From Vibrio diazotrophicus (GTDB lineage Bacteria > Pseudomonadota > Gammaproteobacteria > Enterobacterales > Vibrionaceae): DNA of 64,000 nucleotides. A program made the position numbers and the translations under genes. Shown here in pieces: positions 33,193 through 46,754 of this stretch. How positions within the stretch are numbered: position 1 is the first letter of the stretch; each line of letters starts with the position of its first letter. The DNA lies in assembly GCF_038452265.1 (NCBI RefSeq), contig NZ_CP151842.1, forward strand, positions 372,001 through 436,000. The letters are read 5' to 3'. A model generated the notes under the pieces. That model did no database searches. It was not told the DNA's origin and worked only from the letters and a program-made list of their open reading frames with translations.

Positions 33193-34458
33193 GTGGCGAG
33201 CATAAAAATTACGGTCGATAGATTACAACCAGGGTTACATATACGCTTGCCAGTAAAGTGGAACGAGCATCCATTTTTATTCAATAGTTTTAAGATTAAA
33301 GACCAAGAACAAATTCGCTTGATTAAACACTTGGGAATACAACATGTGTTTCTCAATCCTAGCCAAAGTGATACCCAACCACTTCCACCTGTAACGAATA
33401 CTGCTCCTGTTGATGATCAAGAAAATGAAGTCGAAAGCGATATCAATAGTGAAGCTGATAAATTGTGGCAAGAAAAACAAAACAGAATTGAAAAACTCAG
33501 TGCCTATCGTCGTCGGGTGATCAGTTGTGAAAAAGAATTCGAACGTTCACTTGCTCGCATGCGTGCGGTAATGAACAAGATTCGCAACCGACCAATGGAT
33601 GCTGTCGATGAGGCTGCTCAGTTGGTCGATGATATTGTTGATAAGCTGCTCGGCGATGATAGCGTCACCTTACATTTAATGAATGGTAAAAGTGAGTTTG
33701 AAGATATTTACTTCCATTCGTTAAACGTATCAGTAATCGCGATGATGATAGGCAGAGCGAAAGGATATCCTGCAGATAAGATAAAAGAGATAGCTTTTGC
33801 CTCTCTCTTTCACGATATCGGTAAAATCCGAATTCCTACAGCTATCGTTCGTAAACAAACACCTTTAACTGAGCCTGAAAAAAACTACCTAAAAATGCAT
33901 ACCAAATACGGATTGGAAATTTCTCAGAACATTAAAGAGTTTCCTGATAGTGCAAGAAGAGTGATTGAACAGCATCACGAGCTGCTTGATGGCTCTGGGT
34001 ACCCTCTAGGTTTGAAAGGGGATGATATTGACGAACTCGCTCAAGTTATTGCTGTTGCTAATGCCTTTGATAACTTGTGTCACCCTAATGTACCAAGTGA
34101 GCAAAAAATCCCTTATGTCGCTCTTTCTTATCTATATAAGAACTGTAAGCACATTTATAACAATGAGAACTTGAACATTTTAGTTAAGTTTATGGGTGTG
34201 TTCCCGCCGGGGACAGTAGTGCAGTTGTCTAATGAAATGGTTGGTCTGGTAATTTCAGTGAATGCGAACAGCCTTTTATATCCTAATGTCCTTATTTACG
34301 ATCCGTCGGTACCTAGAACTCAAGCACCTATTATTGACTTAGCAGATAAAGATATAAAAATCGTTAATGCTATTCTGCCTCATAAACTTCCCGATAAAGT
34401 GAGAGAGTATTTAAATCCACGCTCAAGGATCTCTTACTTCTTTGATAGTGAAGAATAG
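33193..34458 (+). CDS. HD-GYP c-di-GMP phosphodiesterase
   Basis: The 421-residue protein starts with GTG and has a DUF3391-type N-terminal domain (about 1-100) followed by an HD-GYP domain (about 150-330). The metal and catalytic motifs are visible as FHDIGKIRIP near residue 206 and HHELLDGSGYPLGLKGDDI near residue 261. HD-GYP enzymes cleave c-di-GMP to pGpG or GMP. It follows the degenerate EAL protein after about 260 bases, so the pair may work in one signalling route with its own promoter. Confidence 0.93.
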   Translation: MASIKITVDRLQPGLHIRLPVKWNEHPFLFNSFKIKDQEQIRLIKHLGIQHVFLNPSQSDTQPLPPVTNTAPVDDQENEVESDINSEADKLWQEKQNRIEKLSAYRRRVISCEKEFERSLARMRAVMNKIRNRPMDAVDEAAQLVDDIVDKLLGDDSVTLHLMNGKSEFEDIYFHSLNVSVIAMMIGRAKGYPADKIKEIAFASLFHDIGKIRIPTAIVRKQTPLTEPEKNYLKMHTKYGLEISQNIKEFPDSARRVIEQHHELLDGSGYPLGLKGDDIDELAQVIAVANAFDNLCHPNVPSEQKIPYVALSYLYKNCKHIYNNENLNILVKFMGVFPPGTVVQLSNEMVGLVISVNANSLLYPNVLIYDPSVPRTQAPIIDLADKDIKIVNAILPHKLPDKVREYLNPRSRISYFFDSEE

Positions 34459-34578
34459 TTATCCACAGCATTTTGTGAGTAACCTGTTCCTTTCTTGAGG
34501 GTGAAGAGTACATAAAATGACGTTCGTTGTTTATTTAAACAAACGAACGTTTTTTTTAAATAAATTCACCTTTTTCGC
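34459..34578 (+). other. Spacer between the HD-GYP gene and the rRNA promoters
   Basis: AT-rich DNA with a small AACGTTCGTT/AAACGAACGTT inverted repeat near 34522-34551 followed by seven T, which probably ends the HD-GYP transcript. Confidence 0.5.
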
Positions 34579-34606
34579 TTGCTAAGTTTATCCATCTCCC
34601 TATAAT
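34579..34606 (+). promoter_or_regulatory. rRNA operon promoter P1
   Basis: TTGCTA at 34579-34584 and TATAAT at 34601-34606, 16 bases apart, followed by a GC-rich discriminator and CACTGACACGG. This closely matches enteric rrn P1 promoters, which respond to ppGpp and growth rate. Confidence 0.85.
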
Positions 34607-34694
34607 GCCGCCTCACTGACACGGCAGACGTCGCAAGGCTTCAGCAGGTGTTGGTAGAGGATAAGACTTCTAAAAAGAAAAATTGAAAAAGTGT

Positions 34695-34722
34695 TTGACA
34701 CTGACAGTTATCTAGCTAGAAT
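34695..34722 (+). promoter_or_regulatory. rRNA operon promoter P2
   Basis: TTGACA at 34695-34700 and TAGAAT at 34717-34722, 16 bases apart, lie about 115 bases after P1, the usual spacing for rrn P2. Confidence 0.85.
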
Positions 34723-34760
34723 GCACCTCCGCTTTGAGAAGAAAGTTTCTGCAAAGCAAC

Positions 34761-34771
34761 GCTCTTTAACA
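34761..34771 (+). promoter_or_regulatory. rRNA antitermination boxA
   Basis: GCTCTTTAACA matches the boxA element, which loads Nus factors and prevents Rho termination in rRNA leaders. Confidence 0.85.
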
Positions 34772-35007
34772 ATTTAAACCTATCAATCTGTGTGGGCACT
34801 CGTTGATGAAAATCAAAGTTAAGTCTTTGTTCTAGTAACAAAGCAACTTAGGTTTCAATGAACTGAGTGACCAATACAAATAACTTCGGTTATTTGGCAC
34901 AGTCAATTCATTACCATTCTGTTGGAATGGTAATAGCTTTAAAATTACGTCTTACTTTCGAGTAAGAGCAGTTTTGAAGTCAGTATTCGTTGAGCCGACA
35001 AAATCTT

Positions 35008-36550
<1,543 letters not shown>

Positions 36551-36617
36551 CGTAAAGATTCTCTTGATGAGTGTCCACACAGATTGATTAGGTTTAGAAA
36601 GATAAGAGTATCTTAGT

Positions 36618-36693
36618 GTCCCGTTCGTCTAGAGGCCTAGGACACCGCCCTTTCACGGCGGTAACAGGGGTTCGACTCCCCTACGGGATACCA
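36618..36693 (+). tRNA. tRNA-Glu (anticodon TTC) in the rRNA spacer
   Basis: A 76-nt tRNA starting GTCCCGTTCGTCTAGAGGC with loop CTTTCAC and an encoded CCA. The acceptor stem begins with a G-T pair. It is the only spacer tRNA here. Confidence 0.96.
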
Positions 36694-37007
36694 TCTTTAA
36701 GCATTCTTACGAGTGTGTTTAAAAATGGTTTTCGTAAACTCTTTGTTTATAAAAACTCTTGCTCTTTAACAATTTGGAAAGCTGACAAATAACGATTTGA
36801 TTAATCGTTATTTATTAAAAGTTCTCAAATCCTATGTCTCTTAGAGATGTAGGTACCAATACACATTCAAGTGTTCTTGGGAATAACATCATTGATGTTG
36901 TTCATATTTGAGTCCGGCAAAATCGAAATGTCTCTCGCTCATTCAAATAATGAGAGACAACTAAACCTTGGTTGTTTGCCATACATAAAGACCTCTTGGG
37001 GTTGTAT
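36694..37007 (+). other. 16S-23S spacer after tRNA-Glu, with a second boxA
   Basis: This spacer contains a second boxA-like GCTCTTTAACAATTTGG at 36761-36777, and inverted segments that pair around the 23S ends for RNase III processing. No gene is present. Confidence 0.75.
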
Positions 37008-39897
<2,890 letters not shown>

Positions 39898-39986
39898 ACA
39901 ACACCCAAGGGGTTTTGTGGGCTCAAATAAGAACATAAACTTGATTGTGTATAAGAACGAAAACAGCTTTCCGAATTAAAGAATTT

Positions 39987-40105
39987 GCTTGGCGACCATA
40001 GCGATTTGGACCCACCTGATTCCATGCCGAACTCAGAAGTGAAACGAATTAGCGCCGATGGTAGTGTGGGGTCTCCCCATGTGAGAGTAGGACATCGCCA
40101 GGCTC
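39987..40105 (+). rRNA. 5S ribosomal RNA, first copy
   Basis: About 119 bases, from TGCTTGGCGACCATAG to ACATCGCCAGGCTC, with the conserved CCCACCTGATTCCATGCCGA. Confidence 0.96.
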
Positions 40106-40117
40106 ATATTTAAAAAG

Positions 40118-40142
40118 AGCCCGTCTAACGACGGGCTTTTTT
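40118..40142 (+). terminator. Terminator-like hairpin between the first 5S and tRNA-Thr
   Basis: AGCCCGTC, a TAAC loop and GACGGGCT followed by five T form a strong intrinsic terminator shape inside the operon. Confidence 0.75.
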
Positions 40143-40165
40143 AGTCTTATAAGACACAGCTTCTT

Positions 40166-40241
<76 letters not shown>

Positions 40242-40312
40242 TGCATTCGACACGCACTGTAAATTTGTCTTCATCTTTGAAAAAGATGAAAGTCAAAAGC
40301 GGTCACAAAATT

Positions 40313-40431
40313 TGCTTAGCGACCATAGCATTGTGGACCCACCTGATTCCATGCCGAACTCAGAAGTGAAACACAATAGCGCCGATGGTAGTGTGGGGTC
40401 TCCCCATGTGAGAGTAGGACATCGCTAGGCT
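40313..40431 (+). rRNA. 5S ribosomal RNA, second copy
   Basis: About 119 bases from TGCTTAGCGACCATAGC to ACATCGCTAGGCT. It differs from the first copy at several paired positions in the stems, with compensating changes (TTGGC/GCCAG versus TTAGC/GCTAG). Confidence 0.95.
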
Positions 40432-40440
40432 TTATTTCCA

Positions 40441-40469
40441 AGCCCCTGTAGAGATACAGGGGCTTTTTC
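40441..40469 (+). terminator. Distal terminator of the rRNA operon
   Basis: AGCCCCTGTA, a GAGA loop and TACAGGGGCT followed by five T. Confidence 0.88.
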
Positions 40470-40492
40470 ATATCCGTTATTCTAAACGTTCG

Positions 40493-41275
40493 TTATTTCT
40501 TCTCATTCAATTTCCAGTCGTACTCATATTTTATTTTCCCTTCATAATGAGTTACTCCCGTTCGGTATTTGCTCAGATGGTCAAATAATTGAGTTCTGCT
40601 ACCAAAATCTTGCGCAAACCAATCATAAATAGAAGAAAGGGTCAGTTGGCCATCTTGATACGAAACACCCTTATGACTATTGATGAAATCACGAGCCGCC
40701 TTTTCTAACAGAAGCTCAGTATTTTCCGCGGTGAATGCTTTTGGTTGCAGGTTGGGGCATCCTAGGCTGGCACAATTGATTGCATAATGTGTTCTCGGGT
40801 CACCCCAAATAGGCCTTAAAATTCGATGTTCTATATCATTGAGCGTTAAAGGCTTTCCTGCCACATTTGCGATTTCATCATCCCATGGACCAAAACCAAA
40901 CCAACTACCGATTTTGGTGATTGAGGCTACAGGGTAATTATCCAATATGAGTTGCACTGTGAGTGCGTTATAGAGGTTTACCCAATATGCATACTGTTCT
41001 TTTTTGTTCAGTTCTCTTGGGTCAGTATTTGATAAATCAGATAAATATTGTGTGAGTTTCTCTTTATCGGATGGCGTGACTAGGGCGTATTTAAACAAGG
41101 TGTAATCGCCCTGAGAGATAAGATAAATGTCTAGGATGGCTTGCCATTTGTGGTGAGATAGTGAAGTACTGCTTTGTTGATTGCTGACATTCCAATAAGG
41201 CCATAAATCGGATTTAGGTGCCGAAAACGAAAGTGGTGAGAACAGCAAAAGTGCATACGCAAGGAGTCTTTTCAT
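40493..41275 (-). CDS. DUF547 domain-containing secreted protein
   Basis: The 260-residue protein has a signal peptide (MKRLLAYALLLFSPLSFSA) and a DUF547 domain. Marks are EQYAYWVNLYNALTVQLILD, HRILRPIW and HYAINCASLGCPNLQPKAF, where the His and Cys residues look catalytic, as in thiol hydrolase-like folds. The function of bacterial DUF547 proteins is not established. It is a single gene convergent with the rRNA operon. Confidence 0.86.
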   Translation of the reverse strand: MKRLLAYALLLFSPLSFSAPKSDLWPYWNVSNQQSSTSLSHHKWQAILDIYLISQGDYTLFKYALVTPSDKEKLTQYLSDLSNTDPRELNKKEQYAYWVNLYNALTVQLILDNYPVASITKIGSWFGFGPWDDEIANVAGKPLTLNDIEHRILRPIWGDPRTHYAINCASLGCPNLQPKAFTAENTELLLEKAARDFINSHKGVSYQDGQLTLSSIYDWFAQDFGSRTQLFDHLSKYRTGVTHYEGKIKYEYDWKLNEKK

Positions 41276-41381
41276 AAACAGTGTCAGTTAAAGGGTATAT
41301 AGACAATAAGACCAAGGTTACTACGCTTTTATTTCAGCGATAAAAAAGGGTTGCTTGTCTGCAACCCTATATTCATTTTCG

Positions 41382-41984
41382 CTATCTTAAGAATGAAGGA
41401 ATTTTCGCTTCATACTCTGCGATTTTAGCTTCGTGTTGCAGAGTCAGACCAATGTTGTCTAGGCCATTTAGCAAACAGTGACGACGGAATTCATCGATTT
41501 CGAATCCATATTCTTTACCGTTTGCTGTCACGATCATTTTTTCCAGATCAACGGTAACCTGCGCACCTTCGTTTGCTTGAACATATTGGAAAATCTCATC
41601 AACTTCTTGCTCGGTTAAACGAACAGGAACCATTTGGTTGTTGATAGAGTTGCCATAAAAAATGTCTGCAAAGCTTGGAGCGATCATCACCTGAATACCA
41701 TAGTCAGCAAGTGCCCATGGTGCGTGTTCACGAGAAGAACCACAGCCGAAGTTCTCACGCGCTAGCAGAATACTCGCACCTTTGTAACGAGCTTGGTTCA
41801 TGACGAAATCTGGATTTGGTTGCTCACCAGCATCATCAAGGAAGCGCCAGTCATGGAAAAGGTGCTTACCAAAACCAATGCGATTTACTTTTTGTAGAAA
41901 CTGCTTAGGAATAATTGCATCTGTATCGACGTTCGCTGCATCTAGAGGAACAACTAAGCCTGTATGTTTTTGAAAACCTGCCAT
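41382..41984 (-). CDS. leuD: 3-isopropylmalate dehydratase small subunit
   Basis: LeuD is the swivel subunit of isopropylmalate isomerase in leucine synthesis. The 200 residues contain the family motifs DAIIPKQFLQ, FGCGSSREHAPWAL and SFADIFYGNSINN. It follows leuC after 17 bases as the last gene of the leuABCD operon, on the minus strand. Confidence 0.97.
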   Translation of the reverse strand: MAGFQKHTGLVVPLDAANVDTDAIIPKQFLQKVNRIGFGKHLFHDWRFLDDAGEQPNPDFVMNQARYKGASILLARENFGCGSSREHAPWALADYGIQVMIAPSFADIFYGNSINNQMVPVRLTEQEVDEIFQYVQANEGAQVTVDLEKMIVTANGKEYGFEIDEFRRHCLLNGLDNIGLTLQHEAKIAEYEAKIPSFLR

Positions 41985-42001
41985 TTAAATTTCCTCTATC
42001 C

Positions 42002-43399
42002 TTATTTGTTACGAATATCGACAAAGTGACCAGCAATCGCTGCTGCTGCAGCCATCGCAGGGCTAACCAGATGGGTTCTACCATCACGACCCTGACGTCC
42101 TTCAAAGTTACGGTTTGAGGTTGATGCACAACGTTCACCGGCACCTAAACGGTCATTGTTCATAGCCAGACACATAGAACAACCTGGTAAACGCCACTCA
42201 AAACCAGCTTCGATGAAGATCTTGTCTAAGCCTTCAGCTTCTGCTTGAGCTTTTACCTGCTCCGATCCCGGAACAATTAGCGCCTGTACATGTGATGCGA
42301 CTTTTTTACCTTTCGCAACGGCGGCGGCTGCACGCATATCTTCAATACGAGAGTTCGTACAAGAACCGACAAAGACTTTATCGACTTTGTAATCCGACAG
42401 CATTTTGCCAGCTTCTAGCCCCATGTATGCCAAAGCTTTTTCAGCAGATACACGCTCGACTGGATCGCTAAACGATTCTGGTGAAGGAATAGGTGTATCA
42501 ACCGCAATAACTTGACCTGGGTTGGTTCCCCAAGTGACTTGAGGACGAATACTTGCTGCATCTAGCGTTACAACTGCGTCAAACTTCGCATCTTCGTCTG
42601 TTTTTAGTGTTTGCCAGTATTCAACCGCTGCATCCCAATCTGCGCCTGTTGGAGCAAACTTACGGCCTTTGATGTAATCAAACGTTGTTTGGTCTGGAGC
42701 GATCAATCCCGCTTTTGCACCTAGTTCGATAGCCATGTTACATACTGTCATACGACCTTCCATAGAAAGATCGCGAATCGCTTCACCGCAGAATTCAACT
42801 ACGTAGCCTGTACCGCCCGCTGCCGTCGTTTTACCGATAATCGCTAGAACGATATCTTTTGCTGTGATACCCGGAGCGACTTTGCCTTTGACTTCGATTT
42901 TCATGGTTTTAGCGCGAGCTTGTTTCAGCGTTTGAGTTGCCATTACGTGCTCAACTTCAGAAGTACCGATGCCGAATGCCAAAGAACCAAATGCGCCGTG
43001 CGTTGCTGTGTGAGAGTCACCACAAACAATAGTCATACCAGGAAGCGTAATGCCTAATTCAGGGCCCATTACGTGAACGATACCTTGGTATTTGTGGTTA
43101 ATGTCATAAAGGGTAACGCCAAACTCTTCGCAGTTTTTCGCTAGGGTTTGCATCTGGATTCGAGCCATTTCACCCGATGCATTGATGTCTTTAGTTGTGG
43201 TTGAAACGTTGTGATCCATGGTTGCGAAGGTTTTGCTTACTTGGCGCAGTTTGCGTCCTTTCTCGCGTAAGCCATCAAACGCTTGAGGTGAAGTTACCTC
43301 ATGAACCAAGTGACGGTCGATGTATAGAATTGGGTTTTCGCCTTCCGCGGCAACTACGACGTGGGCGTCGTAGACTTTTTCATATAATGTTTTGCCCAT
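42002..43399 (-). CDS. leuC: 3-isopropylmalate dehydratase large subunit
   Basis: LeuC carries the [4Fe-4S] cluster of isopropylmalate isomerase. The cluster cysteines lie in FVGSCTNSRIEDMRAAA and LPGCSMCLAMNND; GDSHTATHGAFGSLAFGIGT is another hallmark. The start at 43399 (MGKTLYEKVYDAHVV) gives 465 residues, matching E. coli; an extension to 43456 adds unrelated sequence. It lies between leuB and leuD. Confidence 0.97.
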   Translation of the reverse strand: MGKTLYEKVYDAHVVVAAEGENPILYIDRHLVHEVTSPQAFDGLREKGRKLRQVSKTFATMDHNVSTTTKDINASGEMARIQMQTLAKNCEEFGVTLYDINHKYQGIVHVMGPELGITLPGMTIVCGDSHTATHGAFGSLAFGIGTSEVEHVMATQTLKQARAKTMKIEVKGKVAPGITAKDIVLAIIGKTTAAGGTGYVVEFCGEAIRDLSMEGRMTVCNMAIELGAKAGLIAPDQTTFDYIKGRKFAPTGADWDAAVEYWQTLKTDEDAKFDAVVTLDAASIRPQVTWGTNPGQVIAVDTPIPSPESFSDPVERVSAEKALAYMGLEAGKMLSDYKVDKVFVGSCTNSRIEDMRAAAAVAKGKKVASHVQALIVPGSEQVKAQAEAEGLDKIFIEAGFEWRLPGCSMCLAMNNDRLGAGERCASTSNRNFEGRQGRDGRTHLVSPAMAAAAAIAGHFVDIRNK

Positions 43400-43478
43400 G
43401 TGTTTGCTTCCTTGTCTCGCTCTCCTTGAGTAGCCAATGACTGGTAAATCGGTCATTGGCTGGCGAGAGTACTAATTA

Positions 43479-44570
43479 TTATGAATTAAGAATGTATTCA
43501 GCGATTTTGTCGCCCATTTGCGAGGTGGTCAGCGCAGGCTTGCTACCGGATAGATCCGCCGTTAATTCGCCAGCTGATAGTGCTTTGCCTACCGCAGCTT
43601 CAATATCTTGTGCAGCGGCTTCTTCGCCTAAGCTGTAACGAAGCATGAGTGCAGCAGAAAGGATTTGAGCGACAGGGTTAGCAATGTTTTTACCTGCAAT
43701 ATCAGGAGCACTGCCGCCCGCTGGTTCATACAGACCAAACTTACTTTCATTCATACTTGCAGAAGGAAGCATACCCATTGAGCCAGTGATCATGGCACAT
43801 TCATCAGAAAGGATGTCGCCGAAGATGTTTGAACATAGCATGACGTCAAACTGAGAAGGATCTTTGATCAACTGCATAGTCGCGTTATCAATATACATAT
43901 GTGATAACTCAACATCTGGGTAATCTTTTGCAATTTCAGTGACGACTTCGCGCCATAGAATCGAGCTTTGAAGTACGTTTGCTTTATCGATAGAACAGAC
44001 TTTCTTGCGGCGCAGACGAGCTGATTCAAAAGCAATCTTAGCGATACGCTCGATTTCAAAGCGATGGTAAACCTCAGTATCAAACGCTTTCTCGTTAGCG
44101 CCTTCACCTTCACGGCCTTTAGGTTGACCAAAGTAAATGCCGCCCGTTAGCTCACGAACAACAACAATATCAAAACCACGATCAGAGATATCAGCACGCA
44201 GAGGTGAGAACGCTTCTAGCCCTTTGTGGATCTGTGCTGGTCGCAAGTTACAGAACAATTGGAAATGCTTACGTAGAGGTAGAAGTGCGCCACGCTCAGG
44301 TTGTTCGTTTGGTGGAAGATGTTCCCATTTAGGACCACCAACAGAACCGAAAAGTACAGCATCGGATTCTTCACAAGCACTCAATGTGCTATCAGGAAGT
44401 GGGCAGCCATGGTTATCAATCGCAATACCGCCTACGTCATGTTCTTCACGCACGAAAGTTAACTTGTGTTTTTGTTCGATAGCATTAAGTACTTTATGTG
44501 CTTGTTGCATTACTTCTGGGCCGATGCCGTCACCTGGTAATACGGCAATCTTATAAGTTTTGTCTGTCAT
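43479..44570 (-). CDS. leuB: 3-isopropylmalate dehydrogenase
   Basis: LeuB oxidises 3-isopropylmalate with NAD. The 363 residues show GDGIGPEV near the N-terminus, LFGSVGGPKWEHL, the substrate-binding VVRELTGGIYFGQPKGR and SNIFGDILSDECAMITGSMG. It is the second gene of the operon; 135 bases separate it from leuA. Confidence 0.97.
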   Translation of the reverse strand: MTDKTYKIAVLPGDGIGPEVMQQAHKVLNAIEQKHKLTFVREEHDVGGIAIDNHGCPLPDSTLSACEESDAVLFGSVGGPKWEHLPPNEQPERGALLPLRKHFQLFCNLRPAQIHKGLEAFSPLRADISDRGFDIVVVRELTGGIYFGQPKGREGEGANEKAFDTEVYHRFEIERIAKIAFESARLRRKKVCSIDKANVLQSSILWREVVTEIAKDYPDVELSHMYIDNATMQLIKDPSQFDVMLCSNIFGDILSDECAMITGSMGMLPSASMNESKFGLYEPAGGSAPDIAGKNIANPVAQILSAALMLRYSLGEEAAAQDIEAAVGKALSAGELTADLSGSKPALTTSQMGDKIAEYILNS

Positions 44571-44705
44571 GCGAGTCCTTCACTAATTTTGATAATATTC
44601 GTTCAATGTTGTGTTTGCTTTACGTCCTTCCAACTGAAGTTACAGAAGTGGTGTCTGGGTTCATTCAACACTCTGCAACTCCAAGTATTCAGGAGGCTAT
44701 GTTAT

Positions 44706-46259
44706 TTAAACGCCAGCAATTACTTTCTTCTTCTGTTTTATTTCTTCAATTTGGTTTGCGCGATGAATGCTGTTGATAACATGCAATAGCGCTTGACCAG
44801 AGGCTTCAACGATATCCGTAGATACGCCAGTGCCGTGGTACTTGCGTCCTTTGTAGTTGGCAATGATGTCTGCCTGACCTAAACCATCTTCGCCTTCACC
44901 TTTTGCGGTTAAGTCGAATTTGTCTAGCACGATGTCATAACCAGTGACGCGGTAGATACATTGATATAAAGCATCTACTGGACCATTACCGACTGCCGCT
45001 TCACATTTCTCTTCGTCACCACAAAGCATTTTGACGCTGGTTGTCGCCATAACACTACCAGATTGAACACTCAAATAGTTCAACTTGTAGTAATCGTCTT
45101 CATCGCGAAGATTTGAGAAGTGCATTAATGCTTCCAAATCATAGTCGAATACTTGGCCTTTGCGGTCAGCAAGTTTCAAGAAGTCTTCGTATAGCGCGTT
45201 TAGGTTGTATTCGTTTTCGTTGTAACCCATGGCGTCCATATGACTCTTCACAGCGGCACGACCACTGCGACTAGTCAAGTTAAGCGCTTGGTTTTTCAAG
45301 CCAATAGACTCAGGCGTCATGATTTCGTAGGTATTCTTGTTTTTCAACATACCATCTTGGTGAATACCTGAAGAGTGGCTGAATGCGTTTGCACCAACAA
45401 TCGCTTTGTTGCTCTGAATCGGCATGTTGCAAAGCTGGCTAACCAATTTGCTGGTTCGGTGAATTTCTTCATGCTTGATACCAGTGTGAACACCCAAGAA
45501 CTCTTGACGAGTTTTGATGATCATGGCGATCTCTTCTAAAGCACAGTTACCTGCACGTTCACCGATACCATTAATCGTACCTTCGATCTGGCGAGCACCA
45601 GCTTGAACTGCTGCAATGGAGTTCGCCACAGACATGCCCAAGTCATCGTGACAGTGAACAGAGATAATCGCTTTATCAATGTTTGGCACACGGTTAAATA
45701 GGGTTTGGATGATGCCACCAAATTCACTTGGTACTGTGTAACCGACAGTGTCTGGAATGTTGATAGTACGAGCACCAGCATTGATTGCAGCTTCAACCAT
45801 ACGGCATAAGTTGTCGATTGGTGTACGACCAGCATCTTCACAAGAAAATTCCACATCATCAGTATATTGGCGAGCATGTTTCACAGCGTTCACCGCCATC
45901 TCTACGACATCGTCATAACTACGACGAAGCTTGTCTTGAACGTGAATGGTCGATGTTGCCAAGAAAGTGTGGATTCGGAACTGATCTGCCACTTTTAACG
46001 CTTCAGCTGCTGCATCGATGTCTTTCGCAACGGCACGTGAAAGAGCACAGATTCGGCTATTTTTGATATTTTTCGCGATAGTTTGTACAGATTCGAAATC
46101 ACCCGGTGAGGAAACAGGGAAGCCCGCTTCGATCACGTCAACACCTAAGCGTTCCAGTGCGTAAGCGATTTGCAGCTTCTCTTTTACCGTTAGGCTTGCT
46201 GACAACGCCTGTTCACCGTCGCGCAAAGTTGTATCGAATATGATGACCTGATCGTTCAT
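44706..46259 (-). CDS. leuA: 2-isopropylmalate synthase
   Basis: LeuA condenses acetyl-CoA and 2-oxoisovalerate, the first step of leucine synthesis, and is feedback-inhibited by leucine through its C-terminal domain. The 517 residues begin MNDQVIIFDTTLRDGEQALS; the metal-binding HCHDDLGMSVANS and the regulatory domain (about 390-500) are complete. It is first in leuABCD, preceded by an attenuator and the leuL leader. Confidence 0.97.
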   Translation of the reverse strand: MNDQVIIFDTTLRDGEQALSASLTVKEKLQIAYALERLGVDVIEAGFPVSSPGDFESVQTIAKNIKNSRICALSRAVAKDIDAAAEALKVADQFRIHTFLATSTIHVQDKLRRSYDDVVEMAVNAVKHARQYTDDVEFSCEDAGRTPIDNLCRMVEAAINAGARTINIPDTVGYTVPSEFGGIIQTLFNRVPNIDKAIISVHCHDDLGMSVANSIAAVQAGARQIEGTINGIGERAGNCALEEIAMIIKTRQEFLGVHTGIKHEEIHRTSKLVSQLCNMPIQSNKAIVGANAFSHSSGIHQDGMLKNKNTYEIMTPESIGLKNQALNLTSRSGRAAVKSHMDAMGYNENEYNLNALYEDFLKLADRKGQVFDYDLEALMHFSNLRDEDDYYKLNYLSVQSGSVMATTSVKMLCGDEEKCEAAVGNGPVDALYQCIYRVTGYDIVLDKFDLTAKGEGEDGLGQADIIANYKGRKYHGTGVSTDIVEASGQALLHVINSIHRANQIEEIKQKKKVIAGV

Positions 46260-46310
46260 GTTTGCTTCCTTACTCGAAGAGTTAATCGTTTACTTCCTGA
46301 ATTTAGTTAT

Positions 46311-46336
46311 AAAAAAACCCGCATCGTGTGCGGGTT
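46311..46336 (-). terminator. leu operon attenuator terminator
   Basis: On the minus strand AACCCGCA, a CACGA loop and TGCGGGTT are followed by seven T, 51 bases before leuA and just after leuL. It can end transcription when leucine is plentiful. Confidence 0.88.
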
Positions 46337-46371
46337 CTTGTAAATCTGTTGTGGTGTCTTCCGTCCACTCA

Positions 46372-46434
46372 TTACCCGCGCGATTGATTCACGATAAGGA
46401 GCAGGTTCAGGAGTAGAGAAGAACGAATTGTCAT
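46372..46434 (-). CDS. leuL: leu operon leader peptide
   Basis: The 20-residue peptide MTIRSSLLLNLLLIVNQSRG carries six leucine codons within seven positions (CTA CTC CTG AAC CTG CTC CTT). Ribosome stalling there when leucyl-tRNA is scarce would disfavour the terminator at 46311-46336 and allow leuABCD expression. Position, composition and the following hairpin match the classical attenuator. It is too short for most gene callers. Confidence 0.88.
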   Translation of the reverse strand: MTIRSSLLLNLLLIVNQSRG

Positions 46435-46754
46435 TATTAACATCCACAAATTTGAATTAACAAATTAGTACCGTACTCAACCGAGCGCGTCAACCCTAAA
46501 GTTGTTTTTTTGTTCATATCGGAGCAGTTACTTCGTCAACAAGGCAAAAATTAGCAGTTTGTTGTTGAAAGCATGTCGCCAATGTAACGCCTTCGAGCCT
46601 CAGTGTAAGACTAAGGTTAAAAAAAATTGTTGAACTACGACTAACTGTCATCCATTTACAAACAAACAGTCACGGATTTGCAATCTATTGCTTTTAGCTT
46701 GGAGGTAGGAACATTTCTATCTGAAGCACTTTCAATTGAAAGTAAGGGGATGCC
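46435..46754. promoter_or_regulatory. Divergent region between the leu leader and the PAP2 gene
   Basis: This 320-bp AT-rich gap lies between oppositely directed genes. It must hold the leu operon promoter (minus strand) and that of the PAP2 gene (plus strand). I see no gene in it. Confidence 0.45.
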
